A DNA stretch of 64,000 bases from Rhodoblastus sp. 17X3 (GCF_030056575.1 NZ_JASHHX010000001.1:490982-554981); one strand, 5' to 3'; shown: positions 34,325 through 43,584, counted from the stretch's first letter. Notes: a model not told the origin generated them from the sequence alone. Program-made: numbers and translations.

Positions 34325-34690
34325 TTATTCTCCGCAAGAGATGAAGACGTCGTCTTCCTTGATTCTCCGCGAGGGGGACGAGGTGACGGCGGATTTCTCA
34401 ATGGTGGCCGTGATGTCGCCGGCACGGCCGAACGCCCGCGCGGCGCCGTGGCCATGGGCTTCGCACCAGGCGTCCGCCACGATTTTCGCGCAATCGTCGC
34501 CGCCTCTGATGCAATCCTTCACGCCATAGCCATCGTCGGCGCTGATGATGAAGCTGTTGTGGCCGAGCGCGGCGGGCGCGCTGGTTTCCGCCCGCGCCGC
34601 CGAGTGCAGGGCGGCGATGACGAACAGCCCGCCAAGCAGCGGAATCAGAATATGCGGAAAAAAGTCATGTTCGAATTCGTAGAATTTCAT
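34325..34690 (-). CDS. Hypothetical exported protein
   Basis: A 121-residue protein with an N-terminal membrane/signal segment (FFPHILIPLLGGLFVIAALHS). Three Cys occur in the second half (VKDCIRGGDDCAKIVADAWCEAHGHG) and one near the C-terminus (VFISCGE), so two disulfides are possible. No function recognised. It is convergent to creA across the triple hairpin region. Confidence 0.65.
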   Translation of the reverse strand: MKFYEFEHDFFPHILIPLLGGLFVIAALHSAARAETSAPAALGHNSFIISADDGYGVKDCIRGGDDCAKIVADAWCEAHGHGAARAFGRAGDITATIEKSAVTSSPSRRIKEDDVFISCGE

Positions 34691-34866
34691 CGTCCCGGCT
34701 CACAAGAAAGCGCGGGTAGGGCGTTATTTCGGCCCGCTCCGCAACAGGTGCGCAGGACGCCATCATGAAACGGGGCGCATGAAGAAAGAGTTAAATTTAA
34801 CTATACCAGTTTTCGTAGCGGCAGGATTTCCACAGTCTGGTAAAGGCGTAGAGTTTTTCTGTTCTT

Positions 34867-36369
34867 TCAGGTTCCGCAGAACGTTTCCAACACGCGCTCT
34901 TCGGGGCGCGGCGGCGTTTCGAGGTCGTCTTCCGGGCGCGCCGGCGGCGACGGCTCCAGAAAGGGAGTCTTCAGGGCCGCGCAAAGCCGCAGCGCGGGCG
35001 CGAGATCGCCGACATTGGCGGCGGAGAGCGCCTGTTCGACGCGATGGTTGCGCGCGATGACGATGGGATTGCTCGCGCGCATGAGCGCAAGCCGCGCCGG
35101 AAAGTCGTCGCCGGCGGTCAGGCTGCGCCATTCGGCAAGGAAATTCCCCGCTTCCTCGCGCGCTTCGATGGGGAAAAGGTCCAGAAAGGCCTGACCATTT
35201 GCGCCGCCGGCGAATTGGGTCAGGCGGCGGAAGAACAAGGTGAAATCCGCCTTTCCAGTTTCGAGCAGGCGCCAGAGCCGCGCGATGAAATTTTCGTTGC
35301 CGGGGTCGCGCGGTCTCAGGCCCAGCTTGCGCTCCAGCCCCTGGCCGAGCGCGGCGACATAGGCCGGCTGGAAGCCCTCCAGCGTCTCCTGCGCGCGCCG
35401 CAATGCGGTCGCGTCGTCCTCGTCGAACAGTGGCAGCAGGGTTTCCGCGAGCCGAGCGAGATTCCATGACGCGATCGGGGCCTGGCGGTCGAAGGCGTAG
35501 CGTCCGGCGGCGTCGATGGAGCTGAAGACCTGACGGCGGTTGTAGGAATCCATGAAGGCGCAAGGGCCGAAATCGATTGTTTCCCCGGCGACGGACATAT
35601 TGTCGGTGTTCATCACGCCGTGGATGAAGCCGACCAGCATCCATTGCGCGACGAGCCTCGCCTGCCGCGCCACCACCGCCGCGTAAAAGGCGACATAGGC
35701 CTCCCGCGAGCCCGCGAATTCCGGAAAATGACGGGCGATGCAGAGGTCGGCCAGAGCGCGGGTGAGGATCGGGCCTTCGCCGCGGCCCGTATCCATGGCT
35801 GCGGCATATTGGAACGTGCCGACGCGGACATGGCTGCGGGCGATGCGGGTCAGCACGGCGCCCGGCTGGACGGCGTCGCGATAGACCAGCGCGCCGGTCG
35901 CGACCACCGCGAGCGAGCGCGTGGTCGGGATTTTCAGCCCGGCCATGGCCTCGCTGACGATATATTCGCGCAGCATGGCCGAAAGCGTGGCGCGGCCGTC
36001 GCCTCGGCGGGCGAACTGGGTCGGGCCCGAGCCTTTGAGATGAACGTCATAGGTCGCGCCGTCGGGCGCCGCGATCTCGCCGATCATCGCGGCGCGGCCG
36101 TCGCCCAGCAGGGGGTTCCAATGGCCGAACTGATGGCCGGAATAGGCGAGGGCGATGTTTTCGCGCCCCGACTGCGGCGGGCCGCCCGCGAGAAGCTCAA
36201 GCAATTCCTGTGTCGCCGCGCCCTCGGGCAGGCCGAGTTCCGCCGCGAGCGAGTCATTGAAGACGATCCATTGCGGCGCCGGCCCTGGCGAAGGCGGCGC
36301 GGCGGCGAAAAATTCCGGCGGCAGGGCGCGATAGGACGTTTCGCGGAGAAAATCTTGGGTCGAGGTCAT
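34867..36369 (-). CDS. selO: SelO family protein AMPylase (YdiU)
   Basis: Pseudokinase-fold enzyme that transfers AMP from ATP to Ser/Thr/Tyr of redox proteins; 500 residues. Recognised segments: LPPEFFAAAPP, ALAYSGHQFGHWNPLLGDGRA, DVHLKGSGPTQFARRGDGRATL, LREYIVSEAMAGLKIPTTRSLA and GVMNTDNMSVAGETIDFGPCAFMD. The C-terminal FCGT has Cys where eukaryotic members carry selenocysteine. ATG at 36369 follows AGGAGCAAC; an earlier ATG 15 codons upstream has no ribosome site and would overlap the next gene. Confidence 0.93.
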   Translation of the reverse strand: MTSTQDFLRETSYRALPPEFFAAAPPSPGPAPQWIVFNDSLAAELGLPEGAATQELLELLAGGPPQSGRENIALAYSGHQFGHWNPLLGDGRAAMIGEIAAPDGATYDVHLKGSGPTQFARRGDGRATLSAMLREYIVSEAMAGLKIPTTRSLAVVATGALVYRDAVQPGAVLTRIARSHVRVGTFQYAAAMDTGRGEGPILTRALADLCIARHFPEFAGSREAYVAFYAAVVARQARLVAQWMLVGFIHGVMNTDNMSVAGETIDFGPCAFMDSYNRRQVFSSIDAAGRYAFDRQAPIASWNLARLAETLLPLFDEDDATALRRAQETLEGFQPAYVAALGQGLERKLGLRPRDPGNENFIARLWRLLETGKADFTLFFRRLTQFAGGANGQAFLDLFPIEAREEAGNFLAEWRSLTAGDDFPARLALMRASNPIVIARNHRVEQALSAANVGDLAPALRLCAALKTPFLEPSPPARPEDDLETPPRPEERVLETFCGT

Positions 36370-36410
36370 TGTTGCTCCTGGCGCGGCGAAGCAGGAAGCG
36401 CGCCAATTGG

Positions 36411-38003
36411 TCAATGTTTGAACTGGGGCTCCGCGGGCGATTTCGCAAGACCCGCCGGCGCAAGACGGAATTCCGGCGCGGGATCGTGGAAACGGACGCC
36501 CCGAAAGACCGACAGATGGATCGCGGGCGCGCCGCCTGCCTGGATTTCAACCGGCTCCAGCAGCTCGATGGCGTCGAAAAAGCGTCCGAATCGTGCGCGC
36601 GCCTGGTCGAGCGACAGGTCTGGCGCGACAAGCAGAGCGTCCCAGCCGATGAAATCCTTCGGATCGCGCAGGAAGCCGAAGCCGCGCGGATCGTCGGACA
36701 GGCAGAGCACCGGCGGGTCGCCATGCAGTGCGTAATCGAGCTTGCCCGCGTCGAGCCAGCGCGTTGCGGCGACGAAAGTGTTGGCTTTGCGCCAGCCGCG
36801 CGCGTCAAGCGCGCGAGTGAAATCATCCCAGTCCAGCATTTCGACCAAAGGGTAGCGCGGGCCGGACAGGAAGGCCGGCGGCTGGCGCGACAGGGCCGCA
36901 ACAATGCCCACTCCCGCGACCATGAAGCCCGAAGCCGCGATCAGGCCCCGGCGCAGCCAGGGCGCGCCCGCCTCCATGCGGGTCGCGATCTCGCGGCCAA
37001 GCAGAGGAAAGAGCATGAGATAGCCGGGGCCAACCCAATGGGGCAGGATTCGGCGACTCGACCAGAAGGCGACCAGCGTGAAGAGCAGGATGGGAAAGGC
37101 GGCGAGACAGGCCAGGAAAAAGTCTTTCTCCTGCGCCGGTCCCTGCGCCAGCGCCCGGAAAAACAGCAGCGCGAGCGGAAAATAGATCCATGGCGCGAAT
37201 AGCAGCGATTGCAGGCCGATCAGAACCAGCGGCGCGACCAGATTGAGATGCGGCGCGCCCGAGCGGCCGCTCTGGAACAGGAAAGAAATCCAGCCATTCT
37301 GCGCGTTCCAGACGAGGACAGGCGAAAACACCAGAAGAGCGACGAGGCCCGCCGCATAGGGCCAGGGCGTGGCGAACCAGAAGCGCTGGCGTCGGCTGGC
37401 GAGCATGAACACGCCCGCCCCCGCGAAGAGCAGCACGCCGTGATATTTCGACAACATGCTTAAGCCGGCGTAAAGGCCCGCCAGCAGCCATTGGCGCGCC
37501 GCCAGGCTGCGATTCAGGCTGCAATCCGGGTCGAAAAAGACGCGCGCCAGCGCCAGGGCGGAAGCGAGCATCGCGGGGAGGAGCGGCGAGTCCGGCAGGA
37601 TCCAGACGGCGTCGGCGAAGCCGAGCGCAGGCGAGAGCGCGAGGGCGAGTACGGCGTAAAACCCTGCTTCGGCAGAAAAAAGCCGTCGCGTCAGCGCGAA
37701 GGTCAGCCAGCTCGTCAAGCCGGACAGCAGCACGAAGGGCGCGCGCAGGGCGAGGGCGCTCTCGCCGAAAAGCTGCGCGGCAAGATGAGTCGCCCACCAG
37801 GCGAGCGGCGGATGGTCGAAGGTGCTGAGCGCCAGCGCGCGGGCGGTCGCGGCGGTATAGGACTCGTCCACGCCCAATCCTGTTGCACCTGCGAAAACGA
37901 ATCTTAACGTTAAGACTCCTAGGATCAGCGCAAGGGTTTTGCTCTCCGCCGGCCAGCGGGGGGCTGGCCCGGGTTTAGTGTCGAACGACGGAATGCCAAC
38001 CAT
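36411..38003 (-). CDS. GT39/ArnT-like polyprenyl-phosphate sugar glycosyltransferase
   Basis: A 530-residue multi-pass membrane protein of the PMT/ArnT superfamily. The first periplasmic loop contains the DESY catalytic acid motif (GVDESYTAA), followed by HPPLAWW and about ten membrane helices, and then a soluble C-terminal domain. Such enzymes move a sugar from a polyprenyl phosphate donor to lipid or protein. It is divergent from a GT2-GtrA gene that could make that donor. Start at ATG 38003 overlaps the opposite gene's 5' end by about 10 bases; the first-helix codons are unusually AT-rich. Confidence 0.82.
   Translation of the reverse strand: MVGIPSFDTKPGPAPRWPAESKTLALILGVLTLRFVFAGATGLGVDESYTAATARALALSTFDHPPLAWWATHLAAQLFGESALALRAPFVLLSGLTSWLTFALTRRLFSAEAGFYAVLALALSPALGFADAVWILPDSPLLPAMLASALALARVFFDPDCSLNRSLAARQWLLAGLYAGLSMLSKYHGVLLFAGAGVFMLASRRQRFWFATPWPYAAGLVALLVFSPVLVWNAQNGWISFLFQSGRSGAPHLNLVAPLVLIGLQSLLFAPWIYFPLALLFFRALAQGPAQEKDFFLACLAAFPILLFTLVAFWSSRRILPHWVGPGYLMLFPLLGREIATRMEAGAPWLRRGLIAASGFMVAGVGIVAALSRQPPAFLSGPRYPLVEMLDWDDFTRALDARGWRKANTFVAATRWLDAGKLDYALHGDPPVLCLSDDPRGFGFLRDPKDFIGWDALLVAPDLSLDQARARFGRFFDAIELLEPVEIQAGGAPAIHLSVFRGVRFHDPAPEFRLAPAGLAKSPAEPQFKH
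37902..37915. promoter_or_regulatory. 14-base palindrome in a divergent 5' region
   Basis: TCTTAACGTTAAGA is a perfect palindrome inside codons 30-34 of the ArnT-like gene and about 80 bases upstream of the divergent glycosyltransferase start. It forces TTA and AGA codons that are rare in this genome, so it may be kept as a binding site. Confidence 0.4.
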
Positions 38004-39243
38004 GCAGGCGCCTGTGCTTCGTTTCTCGGAATTTACGCGGGCGCGCGCGCCCGCCGACGACCGCGACCGCCTTTTGCAAGCCGCGAAAAGGTTGGCTGTA
38101 CTGGCCGAGGCTTTCCAGCTAACAGAAAAAGAGTTTGAAAAGAAAGCCCAGCACTTGGCCGCCGAACTTACCCTCGTCATCCCCACCTTCAACGAAAGCG
38201 CCAATCTTCGCGAGCTGATCCGGCGCGTCGACGCCGCCCTGGCCGGCGTCGCCTGGGAAATGATCGTGGTCGACGACAACAGCCCGGACGGCACTTCGGC
38301 GCTTGCCAAGGGCATCGCGCAGGCGGACCCTCGCGTGCGCTGCCTGCGCCGCGTCAATCGCCGCGGCCTCGCGGGCGCCTGTATCGAAGGCATGCTCGCC
38401 TCCAGCGCGCCGGTGGTGGCGGTCATGGACGCCGATCTCCAGCATGACGAGCGCATACTGCCGCAAATGCTCGAAAAAGTCCGCGCGGGCGCGGATCTCG
38501 TGGTCGGCAGCCGTCATGTGGAAGGCGGCTCAGCCGAGGGCGGCTTCTCGGCGCGCCGCGCCGCGATCAGCGATCTCGCCACCCGGATGGCGAAAAAAGC
38601 CTTGCGCGCAGACTTCTCCGACCTCATGAGTGGCTTCTTCATGTTGCGGCGCGAAATCGTCGAGGATTGCGCGCCGGATCTCGTTCCTTCCGGCTTCAAG
38701 ATCCTCGCGGATATCGTCGCCTCGGCGAAGCAGCCGCTGAAAATCAAAGAGGTAGGCTACATGTTCCGGGAAAGGATCGCGGGCGAATCGAAATTCGACA
38801 TCAAGGTCGGGCTGGATTTCCTCGGGCTGCTGCTCAACAAGGTCAGCGGCGGCCGCATTCCGGTGCGCTTCATCTTCTTCGCACTGGTCGGGCTGAGCGG
38901 CGTCGTCATCCATCTGATGACAGTCAATGCGGCCCTGGCCGTGCCGGGCGTGAGCTTCATGCTCGCGCAGAGCATCGCCGTCTTGGTGGCGATGACCACC
39001 AATTTCTACATCAACAACGCCATCACCTATCGCGACGCCAAGCTGAAGGGCTTCTGGCCGCAGTTGCGCGGCCTGCTTTATTTCTATGTGGTCTGCGGCT
39101 TCGGCGCCGTGGCCAATGTCGGCGTCGCCGCCTGGCTCTACAACATCGACCACGTGGTCTGGATCTCGGCCCTCGCCGGCGTGGTGATGGGCTCGGTCTG
39201 GAACTTCACCCTCAGCTCGCTCTTCGTCTGGCGCAAGGACTGA
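37993..39243 (+). CDS. GT2 polyprenol-phosphate sugar transferase fused to GtrA domain
   Basis: About 416 residues. After a basic N-terminal extension of about 60 residues comes a DPM1-like GT2 domain (TLVIPTFNESANLRELIRRV, VVDDNSPDGT, VMDADLQHDE, DLMSGFFMLRR), then a C-terminal GtrA domain with four membrane helices (VRFIFFALVGLSGVVIHL to SLFVWRKD). Such fusions load a sugar on undecaprenyl phosphate and help flip it. Probable partner of the divergent ArnT-like enzyme. Start uncertain: ATG at 37993 or 38002. Confidence 0.87.
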   Translation: MPTMQAPVLRFSEFTRARAPADDRDRLLQAAKRLAVLAEAFQLTEKEFEKKAQHLAAELTLVIPTFNESANLRELIRRVDAALAGVAWEMIVVDDNSPDGTSALAKGIAQADPRVRCLRRVNRRGLAGACIEGMLASSAPVVAVMDADLQHDERILPQMLEKVRAGADLVVGSRHVEGGSAEGGFSARRAAISDLATRMAKKALRADFSDLMSGFFMLRREIVEDCAPDLVPSGFKILADIVASAKQPLKIKEVGYMFRERIAGESKFDIKVGLDFLGLLLNKVSGGRIPVRFIFFALVGLSGVVIHLMTVNAALAVPGVSFMLAQSIAVLVAMTTNFYINNAITYRDAKLKGFWPQLRGLLYFYVVCGFGAVANVGVAAWLYNIDHVVWISALAGVVMGSVWNFTLSSLFVWRKD

Positions 39244-39505
39244 CGGCTCGGATTTCGCGCAATCGGCCGGCGACGGCTTCGACGAGGCGCCGCACCTTCG
39301 GCGCGATCATCCGGCTGGATGGATAGACGGCGTAGACGCCGCTTTCCGGCTTCGTCCAGTCCTTCCGCACCTGCACGAGAGAACCGGCGGCTCGTTCCTC
39401 GTCGGCCACCCCTGTCGGCAGGGTCGTCAGGCCGAGGCCCTTGAGCGCCGCTTCGCGCCTGGCGCGCGAATGTCGCCGCCCGCCGGAGATATAGCGAGGC
39501 TTCAT
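39212..39505 (-). pseudogene. LysR-family regulator remnant (C-terminal fragment only)
   Basis: Residues from about 17 to 87 of this frame (REAALKGLGLTTLPTG, then GVYAVYPSSRMIAPKVRRLVEAV) match the last part of a LysR substrate-binding domain. The helix-turn-helix and about 220 residues are missing; upstream there are only 130 AT-rich bases before the catalase gene. The 3' end overlaps the preceding gene by 32 bases. Probably a decayed regulator, perhaps of the catalase. Confidence 0.65.
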
Positions 39506-39524
39506 TCAGCCTGATCTAATAAAT

Positions 39525-39549
39525 CGATTAAAAACGCATTTTTTAATCG
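39525..39549. promoter_or_regulatory. AT-rich inverted repeat upstream of catalase
   Basis: CGATTAAAAA, loop CGCAT, TTTTTAATCG, a perfect 10-base stem, 87 bases before the katA start. It may be the operator once used by the lost LysR protein, or a terminator (run of T on the plus strand). Confidence 0.45.
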
Positions 39550-39635
39550 TTGGAGTGGGTCGTCGCCCTCATGTCATAGCTTCGGCGCGAATTGCGGCGC
39601 ATGATCGCGCCGTGGCTCCCGAACTGGAGAAACTC

Positions 39636-41093
39636 ATGACCGACGACGGCAAGAAGCTGACCACCGCCGCAGGCGTCCCGGTGGCCGACAACCAGAACAT
39701 CATCACGGCCGGTCCGCGCGGCCCGGCCCTGCTGCAGGACGTGTGGCTGCTGGAAAAGCTCGCCCATTTCGACCGCGAGGTGATCCCGGAGCGGCGCATG
39801 CACGCCAAGGGCTCGGGCGCCTACGGGACCTTCACGACGACCCATGACATCAGCCGCTATACGCGGGCCAAAATCTTCTCCGAAATCGGCAAGAAGACCG
39901 AACTCTTCGCCCGTTTCACCACGGTGGCGGGCGAGCGCGGCGCGGCCGACGCCGAGCGCGACATTCGCGGCTTCGCGGTGAAATTCTACACCGAGGAAGG
40001 CAATTGGGACATGGTGGGCAATAATACGCCCGTCTTCTTCATGCGCGATCCGCTGAAGTTCCCGGACCTCAACCACGCCGTGAAGCGCGATCCGCGCACC
40101 AACCTGCGCAGCGCGAAGAACAACTGGGACTTCTGGACTTCACTGCCCGAGGCTTTGCACCAGGTCACGATCGTGATGAGCGATCGCGGCATTCCCGCGA
40201 CCTATCGTCATATGCACGGCTTCGGCTCGCACACCTTCGGCTTCATCAACGCTGCGAATGAGCGGCATTGGGTGAAGTTCCATTTCAAGTCGCAGCAGGG
40301 GATCAAGAACCTGACCGACGAAGAGGCCGAGGCGATCATCGGCAAGGATCGCGAGAGCCATCAGCGCGACCTGTTCGAGAGCATCGAGAAGGGCGATTTC
40401 CCGCGCTGGACGCTGTTCGTGCAGATCATGCCGGAGGCCGACGCCTCGAAGGTTCCCTATCACCCCTTCGACCTCACCAAGGTCTGGCCGCACAAGGACT
40501 ATCCGCTGATCGAGGTCGGCGTAATGGAGCTGAACCGCAATCCGGAGAACTTCTTCGCCGAGGTCGAGCAATCGGCCTTCAATCCGGCCAATGTCCCGCC
40601 CGGCATCGGCTTCTCGCCGGACAAGATGCTGCAAGCGCGGCTGTTCTCCTATGGCGACGCGCAACGCTATCGGCTGGGCGTGAACCACCAGCAGATTCCC
40701 GTCAATGCGCCGCGCTGCCCGGTCCATTCCTATCACCGCGACGGCGCGATGCGGGTTGACGGCAATTTCGGCGGCCGCCTCGGCTACGAGCCCAATTCCT
40801 ATGGCGAGTGGAAGGAGCAGCCCGATTACCGGGAGCCGCCGCTCTCGATCGAGGGCGCCGCGGATCACTGGAACCATCGCGAGGACGGCGATTATTTTTC
40901 GCAGCCGCGCGCCCTGTTCCAGCTGATGACGCCGGACAAGAGGCAGGTTCTGTTCGAGAACACGGCGCGGTCGCTGGGCGGCGCGCCGAAGGAGATCCAG
41001 ATCCGCCATGTGCGGAACTGCTTCAAGGCCGATCCTGCCTATGGCGCGGGCGTCGCCAAGGCGCTGGGCCTGAGCGAGGCGGACTTGACTTAA
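39636..41093 (+). CDS. katA: Monofunctional haem catalase
   Basis: A 485-residue small-subunit (clade 3-like) catalase that decomposes H2O2. The distal His is in [14 protein letters not shown], the distal Asn in [14 protein letters not shown], and the proximal haem Tyr in [14 protein letters not shown]. The start ATG follows GGAGAAACTC; the frame is open upstream to 39555 but adds nothing conserved. No ankyrin-like or flavodoxin domain. The neighbouring regulator is decayed. Confidence 0.95.
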   Translation: MTDDGKKLTTAAGVPVADNQNIITAGPRGPALLQDVWLLEKLAHFDREVIPERRMHAKGSGAYGTFTTTHDISRYTRAKIFSEIGKKTELFARFTTVAGERGAADAERDIRGFAVKFYTEEGNWDMVGNNTPVFFMRDPLKFPDLNHAVKRDPRTNLRSAKNNWDFWTSLPEALHQVTIVMSDRGIPATYRHMHGFGSHTFGFINAANERHWVKFHFKSQQGIKNLTDEEAEAIIGKDRESHQRDLFESIEKGDFPRWTLFVQIMPEADASKVPYHPFDLTKVWPHKDYPLIEVGVMELNRNPENFFAEVEQSAFNPANVPPGIGFSPDKMLQARLFSYGDAQRYRLGVNHQQIPVNAPRCPVHSYHRDGAMRVDGNFGGRLGYEPNSYGEWKEQPDYREPPLSIEGAADHWNHREDGDYFSQPRALFQLMTPDKRQVLFENTARSLGGAPKEIQIRHVRNCFKADPAYGAGVAKALGLSEADLT

Positions 41094-41125
41094 GGGAAAC
41101 CGACTTGGCCTGAGCCAAATCGGCG

Positions 41126-41147
41126 GCCGGGAGCGACGGCTCCCGGC
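41126..41147. terminator. Hairpin between convergent katA and DUF3422 genes
   Basis: GCCGGGAGC-GACG-GCTCCCGGC, perfect 9-base stem, no T-tract. It lies 33 bases after the katA stop and 18 bases before the end of the convergent gene. Confidence 0.5.
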
Positions 41148-41164
41148 TCGCGCCGGAGGCAGCC

Positions 41165-42463
41165 TTATTCCGCGCTGTGCTTGCGGCGGATGCGCCAGAC
41201 CGTCCAGCCGACGAAAGCGACGATGAAGGGAATCAGGATCGCCGTATCCACGGCAGGGTCGATTCCATGCAGGCCCGCCTGATGTGCGCCTTCGAAGACG
41301 TGATGGGCGACGCTGGCGATGTAATAGGTGATGGCGGCGATGGAGAGTCCTTCCACCGTCTGTTGCAGGCGCAATTGCAACTGCACGCGCTCGCCCATCT
41401 GCCGCAGCAGGTCGCCGTTCTGCGCCTCCACTTCCGTATCGACGCGCGTGCGCAGCAATTGCGCCGCCCGCGCCAGCTTGCGCGAGAGATCGGCCTGGCG
41501 CGCCTCGGTGTTGACGCAGGTGCGGATGGCCGGATGCAGGCGCCGGGTCAGGAAGCCGTCCCAGCTTGGATAGTCGGGCAAAGGCGTTTCATTGATCGCT
41601 TCGAGGCGCGTGCGCACCAGATCGTCATAGGCGCGGGTCGCGCCGAAACGGAACAGGCTGGCGGTCGCGCCGACTTCCAGCTCGGCGGCGAGGGAGGTCA
41701 ACTCGTCGAGCAATTTGCGGTTGGCCTCGACGCCGGAGGCCTTGGTCATCGCGTCGAGCAGGCGCGGCAATTCCTCCTCGATGCGGCGGATGGAGGGCGC
41801 GAGCCTTTGCGCTTCGGGCAGGCCCATCAGCGCGAGGGTGCGATAGGTCTCGATCTCCAGCACCCGCTGGGCGAGCCGGCCCGCGGCCATGGGGGGCATA
41901 GAACGGTTTGCGATGAAAATGCGCACGAAGCCGAAGGTGTCCGGCGCGAAATCCGTGGCGATGAGCGCGCGGCCGGCATTGGCTTCGCAGACCGCCATTT
42001 GCAGCGGGCCGAACGCCGCACCGAGCGACGACGGCTCGCGGTCGCCTTCCAGCATATGCAGATCGGCGGCGACCAGCAGAGGCCCGGGCTGCGGCAGCAT
42101 CTGCACTTTCTGCATCAGCGCCGTGGGCGAGGGGGCAAAGGGAATGTCCCCGTCGAGGCCCGCGAACTCCCAGCTATGGGTGATGAACTCGCCATGCCGC
42201 TCCCAGACCAGGGTCGCGCCCTGCAATTCGATGCGGAATTGCCGGGTCTGCGCGTCCGGACCGGTCAGGCCGCGCTCCACGCAGGCCTTGGTCAGCGCGG
42301 CGCGGTCGGCGTCGACTCGGGCGGAATCGGTCAGGAACGCGAAATGCAGGATGCGCGCCGGCGTCTCCAGCGGGCGGGTCGGCCGCGCGTGCAACTCGCC
42401 GAGAATGCGCGCCCGCAATGGATGTTGCTCGAAAGCCGAAGCGCCCAGACCTGCTTCCGTCAT
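41165..42463 (-). CDS. DUF3422 family membrane-anchored protein
   Basis: A 432-residue protein starting LRARILGELHARPTRPLETPARILHFAF, the family signature. It has a long soluble domain, a coiled-coil-like region near residues 310-380 (ARQADLSRKLARAAQLLRTRVDTEV) and two C-terminal membrane helices (GLSIAAITYYIASVAHHVF, TAILIPFIVAFVGWTVW). Function unknown. ATG preceded by GGGGGAAGC. Confidence 0.87.
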   Translation of the reverse strand: MTEAGLGASAFEQHPLRARILGELHARPTRPLETPARILHFAFLTDSARVDADRAALTKACVERGLTGPDAQTRQFRIELQGATLVWERHGEFITHSWEFAGLDGDIPFAPSPTALMQKVQMLPQPGPLLVAADLHMLEGDREPSSLGAAFGPLQMAVCEANAGRALIATDFAPDTFGFVRIFIANRSMPPMAAGRLAQRVLEIETYRTLALMGLPEAQRLAPSIRRIEEELPRLLDAMTKASGVEANRKLLDELTSLAAELEVGATASLFRFGATRAYDDLVRTRLEAINETPLPDYPSWDGFLTRRLHPAIRTCVNTEARQADLSRKLARAAQLLRTRVDTEVEAQNGDLLRQMGERVQLQLRLQQTVEGLSIAAITYYIASVAHHVFEGAHQAGLHGIDPAVDTAILIPFIVAFVGWTVWRIRRKHSAE

Positions 42464-42572
42464 GCTTCCCCCAAAGCTGTAAATTTGTTACACATTGCCG
42501 ATGGCGAGTTCGACAATGGTCTATGGCTTTCGTTTTATATGCCAGGAATTCGCGTGCAAGGAGAATACGACT

Positions 42573-43409
42573 ATGCGGCTTACTTCCATTCGGAAGCTTA
42601 CCTCGACGCGGCGCGCGCTGCTGGCCATGGCCTTTTCCGGCTTCCTTTCGCCGGCCCTGGCGCTGGACGCGACGCCCGCGCCGGCGACCGCGCCGGCCGC
42701 CAAGAGCGCGAGCGTCACGATCTTCGCCGCAGCGAGCCTGAAGAACGCGCTCGACGAGGCGGCGGCGCTTTGGAAAAGCCGCACCGGCGAAGAGATCTCC
42801 ATTTCCTATGCGGCCTCCTTTCCGCTCGCGCGGCAGATCGAGGCGGGCGCTCCGGCCGATATCTTCATCGGCGCGGATCAGGAGAGCATGGCCTATCTCG
42901 CCGACAGGAAGCTGATCGCGCCGGAAACGCGCAAAGACCTGCTCGGCAACGAGTTGGTGCTGATCGCGCCGAAGGCGGCGGCGGGCGATTCCGTCGCGCT
43001 GACCAGGGAAGGCATTGCAGCCGCCCTGAAGGACGGCCGCCTTTCGATGGGCGATCCCGCCAGCGTGCCGGCCGGCAAATATGGCCAGGCCGCGCTGACC
43101 AAGCTGGGCCTGTGGGACGAGGTTCAGGGCAAGGCCGCCTTCGCCGACAATGTGCGCTCGGCTTTGCTGTTCGTCTCGCGCGGCGAGACGCCGCTCGGCA
43201 TCGTCTACGCCACGGACGCCAAGGCCGCGCCGGAGGTCAAGATCGTCGCGCGCTTCCCCGCGGATTCGCACAAGCCGATCGCCTATCCGATCGCGCTGAC
43301 GGCGGCGGCCAAGGGCGAAGCGCCCAAAAAGGTTCTCGCCTTCCTCGAAGGGCCGGAAGCGGCGAAATTCTTCGAGAAGCAGGGCTTCGTCATTCTCTCC
43401 GGCAAGTAG
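42573..43409 (+). CDS. modA: Molybdate ABC transporter substrate-binding protein
   Basis: A 278-residue periplasmic protein with a signal peptide (RRALLAMAFSGFLSPALA). ModA signatures are TIFAAASLKNALDEAA, SYAASFPLARQIEAGAPADIFIGAD and GDPASVPAGKYGQAAL, with Ser residues that ligate molybdate. AAGGAG lies nine bases before the ATG. No modB or modC follows, so the transporter partners are elsewhere or were lost. A TCGTTTTATATG stretch at 42531-42542 resembles half of a ModE site, but only weakly. Confidence 0.93.
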   Translation: MRLTSIRKLTSTRRALLAMAFSGFLSPALALDATPAPATAPAAKSASVTIFAAASLKNALDEAAALWKSRTGEEISISYAASFPLARQIEAGAPADIFIGADQESMAYLADRKLIAPETRKDLLGNELVLIAPKAAAGDSVALTREGIAAALKDGRLSMGDPASVPAGKYGQAALTKLGLWDEVQGKAAFADNVRSALLFVSRGETPLGIVYATDAKAAPEVKIVARFPADSHKPIAYPIALTAAAKGEAPKKVLAFLEGPEAAKFFEKQGFVILSGK

Positions 43410-43414
43410 CGCCG

Positions 43415-43507
43415 ATGCGGCTGTCGGGCTGGTCTTGGGACGGCCCTTGGAACGGCTCTTGGAACGGTCCTTGGGACGGTCCTTGGGGGCGGGCGCCGAG
43501 CCCTTGA
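43415..43507 (+). CDS. Possible 30-residue Trp-rich repeat peptide
   Basis: Frame ATG at 43415 to TGA at 43507, starting three bases after the modA stop. It encodes MRLSGWS, then WDGP WNGS WNGP WDGP and a short Pro-rich end. The repeat WxGx comes directly from a 12-base tandem DNA repeat. The upstream sequence AAGTAGCGCCG is not a good ribosome site, but translation could continue from modA. Whether it is expressed is unknown. Confidence 0.35.
   Translation: MRLSGWSWDGPWNGSWNGPWDGPWGRAPSP
43433..43492 (+). repeat. Five tandem copies of a 12-base unit
   Basis: Units at 43433, 43445, 43457, 43469 and 43481 have the consensus YCTTGGRACGGY; the last copy is degenerate. The repeat keeps a multiple of three bases. 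It lies between modA and the SHOCT gene. Confidence 0.85.
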
Positions 43508-43584
43508 CCTGAGGCGTCAAATGGCGCCTTTTTGCTGGAATCTCGGACGCCCCGCCCTGGAGGCGCCAAACCGGAGCCGGCAGC

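Noticed and set aside
42531..42560. ModE operator before modA
   Set aside because: Only a weak half-site (TCGTTTTATATG) is visible, without the second inverted half.
43433..43492. CRISPR-like array after modA
   Set aside because: The 12-base units are directly adjacent without spacers, and no cas genes are present.
41177..43507. Very long open frame opposite DUF3422 and through modA
   Set aside because: It runs antisense to DUF3422 and out of frame with modA, shows no protein family, and exists because of the high GC content. Only its last 31 codons are discussed as a microORF.
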